Shown: positions 19,181-27,242 of the stretch, one piece after another | Numbering within the stretch: the stretch's first letter is position 1 | Layout of the letters: every line of letters begins with the position of its first letter | Assembly: GCA_964561785.1 (NCBI GenBank) | Contig: CAZLRF010000005.1 | Location: 1 to 64,000 of the forward strand | DNA: 64,000 bases | Direction of reading: 5' to 3' | DNA from: DATBSL01 sp964561785 | Lineage (GTDB): Bacteria; Acidobacteriota; Vicinamibacteria; Fen-336 | Made by a program: the position numbers and the translations under genes | Notes under the pieces: generated by a model | What the model saw: only the letters and a program-made list of their open reading frames with translations | What the model was told of the DNA's origin: nothing | The model's database searches: none

Positions 19181-20473
19181 CTACGCCTCGATCACGACCG
19201 CTCCCTCCACGTCCCGCACCGTGCCCGCGATCGACGCGTGGATGCGCGCGCCGAGGGCGCCCCCTTCCGGGGCCGCGACGAGGTCGCCCGCCTTCACGCG
19301 CTCGCCCGGGCGCACGGTGGGCCGCGCCGGCGCCCCCGCGTGCTGCTTGAGCGGCAGGACGACGCGCCGCGGCGCGAGCGGCCGCTCCTCGAGCGGGCCG
19401 ACGTTGCGGAAGCCCGAGAGGCCGAGCTTCGCCATCAGCCGGCGGGTGGGCACCCGCCGCGCGTCCGCGAGCGGGTGGGCCCGCACCTCCTCCGGCCGTC
19501 CCCGGAAGAAGAGCTGGCGCTCGCGGGCGACCGGCTTCGCGGCCACGCACACGTTCTTCGGGTCGAGGTCCTCGGGGCACGCGTAGAGCGTGCAGAGGTT
19601 GCACTCGCAGCAGTAGAGCGTGCCCGCGATCATCGGGCCCTTCTCCCCGGCGAAGCCGAGCGCCTGCATGGCGCGGTGCGGCTCGATCGGGTGTCCGATG
19701 AGATAGCGCGGGCACAGCTCCGTGCAGAAGCGGCACTGGTCGCACGCGGCCCGGCCGATCCGCTCGACCTGCGCGGGCGTCGCCGCGTGGCGGCGCGCGA
19801 GCGGGTGCGCGGCCGGGAGCACGACGAGGCCGCCGGTCGTCTTCGTGACCGGCTCGTCGAGCGACGCGGCCGGCCGGGCCATCATCACGCCCCCGACGAG
19901 GACCGCCACGTTCGGCTCGGTCGACCCGCCCGCCGCCGCGATCACCTCGCCGATCGACGTGCCGACCGGCACGCGCAGCGTGACCGGGTCCTTCACCGCG
20001 CCGGCCACGGTCAGCGCCTTGTGGGTGACCGGCCGGCCGAGGCCGACGTTCACCAGGGTCTCGACGTTGAGGACGAGCGCCCCCACGTCGCGGGGGAGGC
20101 CGCCGGGGGGGACGACCCTCCCGGTCACGTCGTACACCAGGACGAGCTCGTCGCCCGCGGGGTAGCTGTCGGAGAGCGGGAACGTCCGCACGCCTGCGGG
20201 CAGATCGGCCCGCAGGGCGCGGATCACGTCCTCGTGCTTGTTCTTGACGCCGATGACCGCCTCGCTCGCGCCCACGCGGTCCATGACGATCGCGAGGCCG
20301 GCGAGCATCGCCGGGGCCTCGTGGCGCAGCAGCTCCTTGTCCTTGTGGAGGAGCGGCTCGCACTCGGCGCCGTTCACGATCACGAGCGGCACCTGCGCCT
20401 GAAGCTTCACCTCGGTCGGGAAGCCGCCCCCGCCCGCGCCCACGACGCCGCACTCCTCGAGGGAGAGGCCCAT
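19181..20473 (-). CDS. PduS-like flavin and Fe-S oxidoreductase (RnfC-related)
   Basis: 430 residues. The N-terminal GVVGAGGGGFPT binds NADH/FMN as in RnfC/PduS. Two ferredoxin-type clusters follow: CDQCRFCTELCP (about 243-254) and CCECNLCTLYACP (about 287-300), each with one or more cysteines further on. A C-terminal barrel-sandwich domain ends the protein. PduS family members bind the compartment and transfer electrons from NADH. ATG 20473 is preferred to ATG 20506 because the -10 box of the operon promoter covers 20506 and the family starts just before the GAGGGG motif. First gene of the minus BMC operon. Confidence 0.9.
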   Translation of the reverse strand: MGLSLEECGVVGAGGGGFPTEVKLQAQVPLVIVNGAECEPLLHKDKELLRHEAPAMLAGLAIVMDRVGASEAVIGVKNKHEDVIRALRADLPAGVRTFPLSDSYPAGDELVLVYDVTGRVVPPGGLPRDVGALVLNVETLVNVGLGRPVTHKALTVAGAVKDPVTLRVPVGTSIGEVIAAAGGSTEPNVAVLVGGVMMARPAASLDEPVTKTTGGLVVLPAAHPLARRHAATPAQVERIGRAACDQCRFCTELCPRYLIGHPIEPHRAMQALGFAGEKGPMIAGTLYCCECNLCTLYACPEDLDPKNVCVAAKPVARERQLFFRGRPEEVRAHPLADARRVPTRRLMAKLGLSGFRNVGPLEERPLAPRRVVLPLKQHAGAPARPTVRPGERVKAGDLVAAPEGGALGARIHASIAGTVRDVEGAVVIEA

Positions 20474-20501
20474 CCGTTGTCCCGCACCTCGCTCGGCGCG
20501 C

Positions 20502-20531
20502 ATCATACCGAACCCTGACGGGCGACTTCAA
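20502..20531 (-). promoter_or_regulatory. Promoter of the minus-strand BMC operon
   Basis: On the minus strand: TTGAAG (20531-20526), 18-base spacer, TATGAT (20507-20502). It drives pduS-like, BMC-T, ackA and fucI. Because the -10 box includes the ATG at 20506, that ATG cannot lie in the message. Confidence 0.5.
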
Positions 20532-20648
20532 GTTCTTTCAGAAGTGGTCATAGCAGGTGCCACAGCAATCTCTCAGGCCGTGCCCGTCCACCGCGACAAT
20601 TCTTGGAAGTCCAGCCACTCGAATCGATTGACGTGAAGCAAACGGCTC

Positions 20649-20687
20649 TTGACGCCTGATGCATCTGTGTTAGAATCTGTCAGAATC
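20649..20687 (+). promoter_or_regulatory. Promoter and possible operator of the plus-strand BMC operon
   Basis: TTGACG (20649-20654), 16-base spacer, TAGAAT (20671-20676). AGAATC occurs at 20672-20677 and again at 20682-20687, exactly one helical turn apart, overlapping the -10 and start site. A further GAATC lies at 20622-20625 next to another TTGACG (20628-20633). These repeats are candidates for binding by the DeoR-type regulator at the end of the operon. GGAGGAAGGG at 20707-20716 is the ribosome site for the first gene. Confidence 0.5.
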
Positions 20688-20718
20688 GTTCACGATCCTT
20701 CCGACGGAGGAAGGGCGC

Positions 20719-21387
20719 ATGGCCACGGAGACGATCGCGCCGAGCCGCTCCCAGGTGGAGGAGATCGTCCGCCAGGTCGTGACCGCGAGGCTCGGCGCGG
20801 CGCGAGCGGCGGCGCCCGCCCTCGCCGTCCACGCCTCGGCCCGTCACGTGCACCTGTGCCGCGAGGACCTCGAGCGGCTCTTCGGCCGGGGCTACGAGCT
20901 GACCGTCGACCGGCCGCTCCACCAGCCCGGCAACTTCGCCGCGAAGGAGACGGTCACGCTCATCGGTCCGCGGCGGCGGCTCATCTCGAACCTGCGCATC
21001 CTCGGGCCGCTGCGCTCGCGCTCGCAGATCGAGCTGGCCTTCACCGACGCGATCAGCCTCGGCCTGGACGACGTCCCGATTAGGCTCTCGGGCGACCTCG
21101 ACGGCACGCCGGGGGCCGTCGTGATGGGGCCGAACGGCGTCGTCGAGCTCGCGCAGGGCGTCATCCGGGCGGCGATGCACGCCCACATGGGGCCGCGCGA
21201 CGCCGCGCACTTCGGGGTGAAGCACGGGGACGTGATGAAGCTGCGCGTGGTGAGCGACGCCCCGGTGACGTTCGACCGGGTGCACGTGCGCGTCGGGGAG
21301 ACCTCGGTCCTCGACGTGCACATGGACACCGACGAGGCGAACGCGTGCGGGCTCTCGCGGGCCCGCGAGATCCGGCTGTTCAAGTAG
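20719..21387 (+). CDS. pduL: Phosphotransacylase PduL (BMC type)
   Basis: Converts acyl-CoA and phosphate to acyl-phosphate and CoA inside the compartment, recycling CoA for the aldehyde dehydrogenase. 222 residues. Zinc-site motifs are RHVHL (about 42-46) and HAHMGPRDAAHFGV. Residues 10-29 (from SQVEEIVRQVV) form an amphipathic helix separated from the core by an Ala-rich linker, the layout of an encapsulation peptide. First gene of the plus operon, with a strong ribosome site. Confidence 0.93.
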   Translation: MATETIAPSRSQVEEIVRQVVTARLGAARAAAPALAVHASARHVHLCREDLERLFGRGYELTVDRPLHQPGNFAAKETVTLIGPRRRLISNLRILGPLRSRSQIELAFTDAISLGLDDVPIRLSGDLDGTPGAVVMGPNGVVELAQGVIRAAMHAHMGPRDAAHFGVKHGDVMKLRVVSDAPVTFDRVHVRVGETSVLDVHMDTDEANACGLSRAREIRLFK

Positions 21388-21403
21388 GAGGAGGACGAAC
21401 CTC

Positions 21404-21727
21404 ATGAGGCAGGCGCTGGGCATGGTCGAGACGCGCGGGCTGGTCGCCCTGTTCGAGGCGACCGACGCGATGCTCAAGGCGGCGAACGTCACGTTCGCGG
21501 GCTGGGAGCCGGTGGGGTCGGGCCTCGTCACCGCGTTCGTCGAGGGCGAGACCGCCGCGTGCAAGGCGGCGACCGACGCGGGCGCGGAGGCGGCGGCCCG
21601 GGTGGGCGAGGTGGTGAGCGTGCAGGTCATCCCGCGCCCCCACGACGACCTCGCCGCGTTCGTGGACAAGACGACGGGCCGGGCCTCGGCCGGAGCCGGC
21701 AAGCCGGCGAAGGAGAAGAACCGATGA
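21404..21727 (+). CDS. BMC-H shell protein 1
   Basis: 107-residue single-BMC-domain hexameric shell protein. Core runs from ALGMVETRGLVALFEATDAM to VIPRPHDDL. The pore loop reads EPVGSG rather than the common GGG-type loop, like shell protein 3. About 20 residues of charged, Lys-rich tail (ending AKEKNR) extend beyond the fold. Coupled by ATGA to shell protein 2. Confidence 0.95.
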   Translation: MRQALGMVETRGLVALFEATDAMLKAANVTFAGWEPVGSGLVTAFVEGETAACKAATDAGAEAAARVGEVVSVQVIPRPHDDLAAFVDKTTGRASAGAGKPAKEKNR

Positions 21728-21993
21728 CGCAGGCTCTGGGGCTGGTGGAGACGAAGGGGCTCGTCGGCCTGATCGAAGCGAGCGACGCCATGTGCAAGGC
21801 GGCGAACGTCGAGCTCGTGGCCACGGCGCAGATCGGGGGCGGCTACGTCACCACGGTCGTCCGCGGCGACACCGGCAGCGTGCGGGCCGCGGTCGACGCG
21901 GGGGCGCAGGCGGCGAAGGCGGTCGGCGAGCTGGTCGCGGCGCACGTGATCCCGCGCCCGCACGACGGGCTCGTCGAGGGGATGCTGGGCTAG
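21724..21993 (+). CDS. BMC-H shell protein 2
   Basis: 89-residue hexameric shell protein from ATG 21724, overlapping the previous stop (ATGA). Canonical BMC fold: ALGLVETKGLVGLIEASDAM at the start and VIPRPHDGLVE at the end. The pore loop is QIGGGY, the common GGG type, so it probably admits different molecules from its two neighbours. Confidence 0.95.
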   Translation: MTQALGLVETKGLVGLIEASDAMCKAANVELVATAQIGGGYVTTVVRGDTGSVRAAVDAGAQAAKAVGELVAAHVIPRPHDGLVEGMLG

Positions 21994-22009
21994 GGCGGCG
22001 GAGACAGAC

Positions 22010-22276
22010 ATGGCCATCGGAATGATCGAGACGAAGGGGCTCGTCGCCCTCGTGCAGGCGACGGACGCCGCCCTCAAGGCCGCGAGCGTGACGTTCGGCG
22101 GCTGGCGCAAGGTGGGCAGCGGCCTGTGCACCGTGTTCGTCGAGGGCGACGTGGCCGCGGTGAAGGCGGCGATCGACGCGGGCGCCGCGGCGGGGCGGGG
22201 CGTGGGCGAGGTCGTGAGCGTGCACGTGATCCCGCGCCCGCACGACGACCTCGGGGTGGCCCTGCCGAAGCCGTAG
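22010..22276 (+). CDS. BMC-H shell protein 3
   Basis: 88-residue hexameric shell protein. Starts AIGMIETKGLVALVQATDAA and ends VIPRPHDDLGV. Pore loop RKVGSG, with Arg-Lys before it, so the pore may be positively charged. Closely related to shell protein 1, suggesting a local duplication. Ribosome site is weak (GGCGGAG). Confidence 0.95.
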   Translation: MAIGMIETKGLVALVQATDAALKAASVTFGGWRKVGSGLCTVFVEGDVAAVKAAIDAGAAAGRGVGEVVSVHVIPRPHDDLGVALPKP

Positions 22277-22287
22277 AGGGCCGCCCC

Positions 22288-22584
22288 ATGTTCCTCGCCA
22301 AGGTGATCGGCAACGTCGTCGCCACGCAGAAGGACCCGAAGCTCGTCGGGTCGAAGCTGCTCCTCATCCAGCCCTACGTCACGAAGGACCGGGCCCTCGT
22401 CGCGTCAGGCAGCTCCATCGTGGCCGTCGACTCCCTGGGCGCGGGGGCCGGCGAGTGCGTCCTCTTCACGCAGGGCAGCTCGGCCCGGCTGACCCCGGAG
22501 ACCCGCGAGGCCCCGATCGACGCCGTGATCGTGGGGATCGTCGACACGGTGGAGGTCGAAGGGAAGGAGGTCCAGAAGCCGTGA
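22288..22584 (+). CDS. BMC-P (EutN/CcmL) vertex protein 1
   Basis: 98-residue pentamer that caps shell vertices. MFLAKVIGNVVATQKDP and VAVDSLGAGAGECVLFTQGSSAR are EutN/CcmL signatures, ending IVGIVDTVEVEGKEV. The start is eleven bases after the previous stop. Overlaps the aldehyde dehydrogenase start by four bases (GTGA). One of three BMC-P proteins in the locus. Confidence 0.95.
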   Translation: MFLAKVIGNVVATQKDPKLVGSKLLLIQPYVTKDRALVASGSSIVAVDSLGAGAGECVLFTQGSSARLTPETREAPIDAVIVGIVDTVEVEGKEVQKP

Positions 22585-24053
22585 GCACCCTCGCCTCCCT
22601 CACCCCCACCGGCCGCGAGGCGCTCGTGGCCGACATCGCGCGGGAGATCGTCCTGCGCCTGCGCGCGACGGGCTCCGCCGCGGCGACCAAGCCCCTCGAC
22701 GCGACCGCCTCCGGCGCCCTTCTCGGCCACGGCGTCTTCGCCACCGTCGACGCGGCGGTCGAGGCGGCGGCGCGGGCGCAGCGGAAGATCGCCGCGCTGA
22801 GCCTCGAGGAGCGGGGGCGGGCGATCGCGCTCATCCGCCGCCTCTGCGACGAGAACGCGGAGGACTGGGGCCGCCGCGAGCTCGAGGAGACGAAGATCGG
22901 GCGCCTCGACCACAAGATCGAGAAGCTGCGGATCGTGAAGAAGGTCCTCGGCGTCGAGGCCCTCCAGATCCAGGCCCGCAGCGACGCCTCCGGCCTGTGC
23001 GTCATCGAGCGCGCGCCGTGGGGCGTCGTCGGCATGGTGCTCCCCGCCACGCACTCGGTGCCGACCATGGCCGGCAACGCGATCAACGTGATCGCGGCCG
23101 GCAACGCGGCCGTCTTCAGCCCGCACCCGGCCGCGTGGCGCATCGCCGCCCACGCGCTCCAGGCCATGAACCGCGGGATCGAGACGGAGACGGGCGTCGC
23201 GGACGCGATCACCACCGTGGCCGAGCCCGGCCTCGCGTCGGTCGAGGCGATCTTCCGGCACCCCGGGGTCGCGCTCCTGTGCGTCACCGGCGGGCCGGCG
23301 GTCGTGAAGGCGGCGATGCAGTCCGGCAAGCGGGTCATCGCGGCCGGCCCCGGCAACCCGCCGGTGGTGGTCGACGAGACGGCCTGCCCGACGGCGGCCG
23401 CGAAGGCCATCGTCGAGGGCGCCGCCTTCGACAACAACCTCCTCTGCATCGGCGAGAAGGAGGTCTTCGTCGTGGACTCGAAGGCCGACGCGCTCGCCAA
23501 GGCCCTGCGCGCCGAGGGCGCGGCGGAGCTCGACGCCCGGGCCGTCGCGAGGCTGACCGAGGCCGCGTTCACCTTCGACGGCCCCGGCAAGGGCTGCGGC
23601 CGCGCCCACGTGCACAAGGACTTCGTGGGGCGAGACGCCTGCGTCCTCGCCGCGGCCGCCGGCGTCGCGGTCCCCCCGGGGACGCCGCTGCTCTTCGGCG
23701 AGACGAAGGCGGATCACCCGTTCGTCCAGGAGGAGCAGATGATGCCCTTCCTGCCGATCGTGCGCGTCCCGGACTTCGAGGCCGCGGTCGCGGCCGCCCT
23801 CGAGGCCGAGCACGGCTACCGCCACACCGCGATCATCCACTCGAAGGACGTCTCGCGCGTGACCACGATGGCGCGGGCGATGAACACCACGCTCTTCGTC
23901 CACAACGCCCCCTCCACCGCCGCCCTCGGCGCGGGCGGCGCCGGCTACCTGAGCTTCTCGATCGCGACCCCGACCGGCGAGGGCGTCACCACCCCCCTCA
24001 CCTTCACCCGCGAGCGGCAGATCACGATCGGCGGCGCGCTGCGGATCGTCTGA
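22581..24053 (+). CDS. CoA-acylating aldehyde dehydrogenase (PduP/EutE-like)
   Basis: Oxidises an aldehyde, here probably L-lactaldehyde, to acyl-CoA using NAD+ and CoA. 490 residues from GTG 22581. The nucleophilic cysteine lies near residue 288 in FDNNLLCIGEKEVF, after VTGGPAVVKAAM and AAGPGNPPVVVD, as in PduP. Residues about 8-30 (GREALVADIAREIVLRLR) form an amphipathic helix followed by an Ala-rich linker: a probable encapsulation peptide. It lies between two sets of vertex proteins. Substrate is inferred from the aldolase and isomerase in the locus. Confidence 0.93.
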   Translation: MSTLASLTPTGREALVADIAREIVLRLRATGSAAATKPLDATASGALLGHGVFATVDAAVEAAARAQRKIAALSLEERGRAIALIRRLCDENAEDWGRRELEETKIGRLDHKIEKLRIVKKVLGVEALQIQARSDASGLCVIERAPWGVVGMVLPATHSVPTMAGNAINVIAAGNAAVFSPHPAAWRIAAHALQAMNRGIETETGVADAITTVAEPGLASVEAIFRHPGVALLCVTGGPAVVKAAMQSGKRVIAAGPGNPPVVVDETACPTAAAKAIVEGAAFDNNLLCIGEKEVFVVDSKADALAKALRAEGAAELDARAVARLTEAAFTFDGPGKGCGRAHVHKDFVGRDACVLAAAAGVAVPPGTPLLFGETKADHPFVQEEQMMPFLPIVRVPDFEAAVAAALEAEHGYRHTAIIHSKDVSRVTTMARAMNTTLFVHNAPSTAALGAGGAGYLSFSIATPTGEGVTTPLTFTRERQITIGGALRIV

Positions 24054-24057
24054 GTCC

Positions 24058-24321
24058 ATGTACCTCGCCCGGGTCGAAGGTACGCTCACCGCGACGCGCA
24101 AGCACGCGACGCTCGAGGGCTGCCGCTTCCTCCTGGCCCGCCGTCTCGAGGCGGACGGCCGCCCCGCCGTCGAGCCGGTCGTGGTCCTCGACCGGCTGGG
24201 CGCCCGGCGGGGCACGCTCGTCCTCGTCTCGACCGACGGCGACGCGGTCCGCAAGGTGCAGGGGAACACGGTGCCCGCGCGGCTCTCGGTGATCGGCCTC
24301 GTGGACGAGGTGGGGCGGTGA
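24058..24321 (+). CDS. BMC-P (EutN/CcmL) vertex protein 2
   Basis: 87-residue EutN/CcmL pentamer: MYLARVEGTLTATRKH start, VVVLDRLGARRGTLVLVSTDG in the middle, and VIGLVDEV at the end. More divergent than vertex protein 1. Five bases after the dehydrogenase stop and overlapping the next vertex gene (GTGA). Confidence 0.92.
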   Translation: MYLARVEGTLTATRKHATLEGCRFLLARRLEADGRPAVEPVVVLDRLGARRGTLVLVSTDGDAVRKVQGNTVPARLSVIGLVDEVGR

Positions 24322-24650
24322 GGCTCGGGGTCGTGCGCGGGCACGTGGTGCTGCACACCGCCGTGCCCTCCCTCGAGGGCACGCGGCTCGTGATCGTCGA
24401 GCCGGTCACCGCCGAGAGCCTGGCCGCCGCGAACGGGCGGGGCGGCGGCAAGGCGCTCGTGGTGGCCGACCACCTCGACCCCGCCCACGGCCAGCTCGTC
24501 GGCTTCGTCGAAGGCCGCGAGGCGGCGAACCCGTATCACCCCGGGAAGGCCCCGGTGGACGCGTACTGCTCGCTCCTCGTCGACGCGGTGGACTACCGGC
24601 CGTGGGAGACGGAGGCGCCCGCCGCGGGCGGAGGCAAGGCACAGGGATGA
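24318..24650 (+). CDS. BMC-P (EutN/CcmL) vertex protein 3
   Basis: 110-residue EutN/CcmL protein, the most divergent of the three: LGVVRGHVVLHTAVPSLEGTR start, VVADHLDPAHGQLVGFVEGREA in the middle, then an added segment with AYCSLLVDAVDY. Three pentamer paralogues are typical of the Planctomycete/Verrucomicrobia-type BMC loci. Overlaps the aldolase start by four bases (ATGA). Confidence 0.9.
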   Translation: MRLGVVRGHVVLHTAVPSLEGTRLVIVEPVTAESLAAANGRGGGKALVVADHLDPAHGQLVGFVEGREAANPYHPGKAPVDAYCSLLVDAVDYRPWETEAPAAGGGKAQG

Positions 24651-25714
24651 AGACCATCGACCTCTCCTCACTCCGGGTCGTCGCGGCCAGGGACGTCGAG
24701 GCCGCGGTGCGCGAGGGCGCGACGGAGGTGACGCTCGCCCCGCGCGCCGTGGTCACCCCGTCGGCGCGCGACGCCCTGCGCCGACACGGCTGCGCGGTCC
24801 GCGAGGACGGCCGAGGCGCCGCCGCGCCCGGCGGGCCGCCCCTCTCGCCCGCCGCCTCCGCCGTCCACGAGCGGCTCTTCCGCTCGCCCCACGCGGAGGC
24901 GATCAAGGCCGAGATCTGCGCCGCCGGCCGCAAGCTCTGGCAACGGCAGTACGTCGACGGCAACGGCGGCAACATCTCCTACCGCCTCGCCGAGAACGCC
25001 GTCCTGTGCACCCCGACCCTCGTGAGCAAGGCCGACCTCACGCCGGCCGACCTGTGCCTCGTGGACCTCGATGGCCACCAGCTCGCCGGGACGCGCGCCC
25101 GCACGAGCGAGATCCTGATGCACCTCGAGATCTACAAGAACGTCCCCGAGGCGAAGGCGGTGCTCCACTGCCACCCGCCCCACGCGACGGCCTACGCGAT
25201 CACCGGCAAGGTGCCGCCCACCTGCGTCATCCCCGAGTTCGAGGTGTTCGTGGGCGGGGCCGCCCTCGCCCGCTACGAGACGCCGGGGACGCAGGCCTTC
25301 GCCGACGCCGTGCTGCCCTTCGTCCGCGAGCACAACACCGTTCTCCTCCAGAACCACGGCATCGTCTGCTGGGCGGACACCGTGACCCACGCCGAGTGGT
25401 ACGCCGAGGTGCTCGACACCTACTGCTGGACGCTGATGCTCGCCCAGCAGCTCGGCGCCCCGATCACCTACATCCCCGAGGAGAAGGCGGCGGACCTGCT
25501 CGCGATCAAGAAGAGGCTCGGGCTGCCCGACGCCCGGCTCGACGGCGGGATGAGGGAGTGTCAGCTGTGCGACCTGCCGGAGGTGCCGGGGGCGATCGCG
25601 GTCGCTCCGCCCTCCCCGGACGGCCGCTGCTCCTGCGGGGGGGGGCACGGGGAGGACGTGGAGGCGCTGGTGGCTTCGGTGACCGACGCGGTGATGGCGG
25701 CGCTGCAGAAGTAA
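24647..25714 (+). CDS. Class II aldolase (L-fuculose/L-rhamnulose-1-phosphate type), BMC-targeted
   Basis: Splits a ketose-1-phosphate to DHAP and L-lactaldehyde. 355 residues, about 130 longer than FucA. Residues about 1-55 form an N-terminal extension with VTPSARDALRRHGC, a pattern also found in other BMC proteins. The core (about 80-300) has GNGGNIS, the Zn-binding LHCHPPHATAYA and QNHGIVCWA. A Cys-rich linker (MRECQLC, CSCGGGH) leads to a C-terminal amphipathic helix EDVEALVASVTDAVMAAL, a probable encapsulation peptide. ATG 24647 overlaps the previous stop. Confidence 0.92.
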   Translation: MKTIDLSSLRVVAARDVEAAVREGATEVTLAPRAVVTPSARDALRRHGCAVREDGRGAAAPGGPPLSPAASAVHERLFRSPHAEAIKAEICAAGRKLWQRQYVDGNGGNISYRLAENAVLCTPTLVSKADLTPADLCLVDLDGHQLAGTRARTSEILMHLEIYKNVPEAKAVLHCHPPHATAYAITGKVPPTCVIPEFEVFVGGAALARYETPGTQAFADAVLPFVREHNTVLLQNHGIVCWADTVTHAEWYAEVLDTYCWTLMLAQQLGAPITYIPEEKAADLLAIKKRLGLPDARLDGGMRECQLCDLPEVPGAIAVAPPSPDGRCSCGGGHGEDVEALVASVTDAVMAALQK

Positions 25715-25763
25715 CATCACGCCCGGCGCGACGCCCGGGGCGGCGCGCCGCGGGAGGAGCACC

Positions 25764-27242
25764 TTGGGCCACGCGCTGAGCTTCGCCGCCGCCGACCTCG
25801 GGGCCGAGAGCGGCCGGGTCATGCTGGGCCGCTTCGACGGGGAGCGGCTCTCGCTCTCCGAGGCCCACCGCTTCGACAGCCGCCCCGTGCGCCTGCCCGA
25901 CGGGCTGCACACCGACGTCCTGCGGATCTTCTCCGAGATCGAAGCCGGCCTCGCCGCCTTGGCCCGGGGGGGCGACGAGCTGGCCGGGATCGGCGTCGAC
26001 ACCTGGGGGGTCGACTTCGCCCTCCTCGACGCCGAGGGCGTCCTCCTCGGCAACCCCTGGCACTACCGCGACGTCCTCGGCAGCGGGGTGATGGAGAGGG
26101 CCTTCGCCCGGGTGCCCCGCGCCGAGATCTTCGCCGCGACCGGCGTGCAGGTGCTCGAGCTCAACACGCTCTTCCAGCTCCTGCGGATGCAGGAGCGGGG
26201 CGCCTCCATGCTCGGTGCGGCCCGGCGGCTGCTCTTCATGCCGGACATCTTCTCGTACTGGCTGTGCGGCCGGGCGGCCAGCGAGCGCACGATCGCCACC
26301 ACCTCGCAGTGCTTCGACGTGGCGGCCGGGCGCTGGGCGGACGCGCTCCTCGAACGCTTCTCCCTGCCCGCGGGGCTCTTCGGCGAGGTCGTGCCGCCCG
26401 GCACCCTCCTCGGCGAGCTCCTGCCCCACGTCGGCGAGGAGACGGGCCTCCACCGCACGCCGATCGTGGCGGTCGGCGGCCACGACACCGCCCTCGCTGT
26501 AGCCGCGGTGCCCGCCGCCGGCGAGGGCTTCGCCTACGTCAGCTCGGGCACGTGGTCGCTCCTCGGGGCCGAGATCCCTCGTCCCCGCATCGACGAGGCG
26601 AGCCGCGCCGCGAACTTCACGAACGAGGGCGGCGTCGCGGGAACGATCCGCTTCCTCAAGAACCTCTGCGGGCTCTGGCTCGTCCAGGAGTGCCGGCGGC
26701 ACTGGGCGCGCCACGGCGAGGAGGGCTCGTACGACGAGCTCGCCCGGCTCGCCGCCGCGGCGCCGGCTTTCCGCTCCCTCGTCGACGTCGACGACCCCGT
26801 CTTCGCGGCGCCGGGCGACATGCCCAGCCGGATCCGGGACTCCTGCCGGGCGACTGGCCAGCCGGTGCCGGAGTCGAAGGGCGAGATCGTCCGCGCCGCC
26901 CTCGACAGCCTCGCTCTCAAGTACCGCTACGTTCTCGCGCAGGCCGAGGGGATCCTCGGCCGGCGGCTCTCCCCGATCCACGTCGTGGGGGGCGGCTCAC
27001 GCAACCGGCTGCTGTGCCAGCTCGCCGCCGACGCCACCGGCCGGCCGGTCGTGGCGGGCCCGGTCGAGGCCACCGCCGCCGGCAACGTCCTCATGCAGGC
27101 GCTCGCCCTCGGCCGCCTCGGCTCGCTCGCCGACCTGCGCGAGGTCGTGCGGCGGTCGTTCGAGATCGTCACCTTCGAGCCGCGGCCGCAGCCGGCGGCC
27201 GAGGACGCCTACGCGCGGCTGCTCGCGCTGGTCGAGCGATGA
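25764..27242 (+). CDS. rhaB: Rhamnulokinase-type sugar kinase
   Basis: FGGY-family kinase, 492 residues, phosphorylating L-rhamnulose (or possibly L-fuculose) at O1. ADLGAESGRVMLG, GVDTWGVDFALLD, SSGTWSLLG and VVGGGSRNRLLCQ are rhamnulokinase-like. The start is TTG 25764, with GGGAGGAG five bases upstream. Its partner isomerase in this locus is fucose-type, so it probably accepts L-fuculose or serves both sugars. Coupled by ATGA to the DeoR gene. Confidence 0.9.
   Translation: MGHALSFAAADLGAESGRVMLGRFDGERLSLSEAHRFDSRPVRLPDGLHTDVLRIFSEIEAGLAALARGGDELAGIGVDTWGVDFALLDAEGVLLGNPWHYRDVLGSGVMERAFARVPRAEIFAATGVQVLELNTLFQLLRMQERGASMLGAARRLLFMPDIFSYWLCGRAASERTIATTSQCFDVAAGRWADALLERFSLPAGLFGEVVPPGTLLGELLPHVGEETGLHRTPIVAVGGHDTALAVAAVPAAGEGFAYVSSGTWSLLGAEIPRPRIDEASRAANFTNEGGVAGTIRFLKNLCGLWLVQECRRHWARHGEEGSYDELARLAAAAPAFRSLVDVDDPVFAAPGDMPSRIRDSCRATGQPVPESKGEIVRAALDSLALKYRYVLAQAEGILGRRLSPIHVVGGGSRNRLLCQLAADATGRPVVAGPVEATAAGNVLMQALALGRLGSLADLREVVRRSFEIVTFEPRPQPAAEDAYARLLALVER

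Noticed and set aside
18606..20531. A single long protein fusing the PduS-like and BMC-T products
   Set aside because: The tandem shell protein has its own ATG at 19169 with the family's normal start, and the upstream part of that frame is antisense-like low-complexity sequence; PduS-like lies in another frame.
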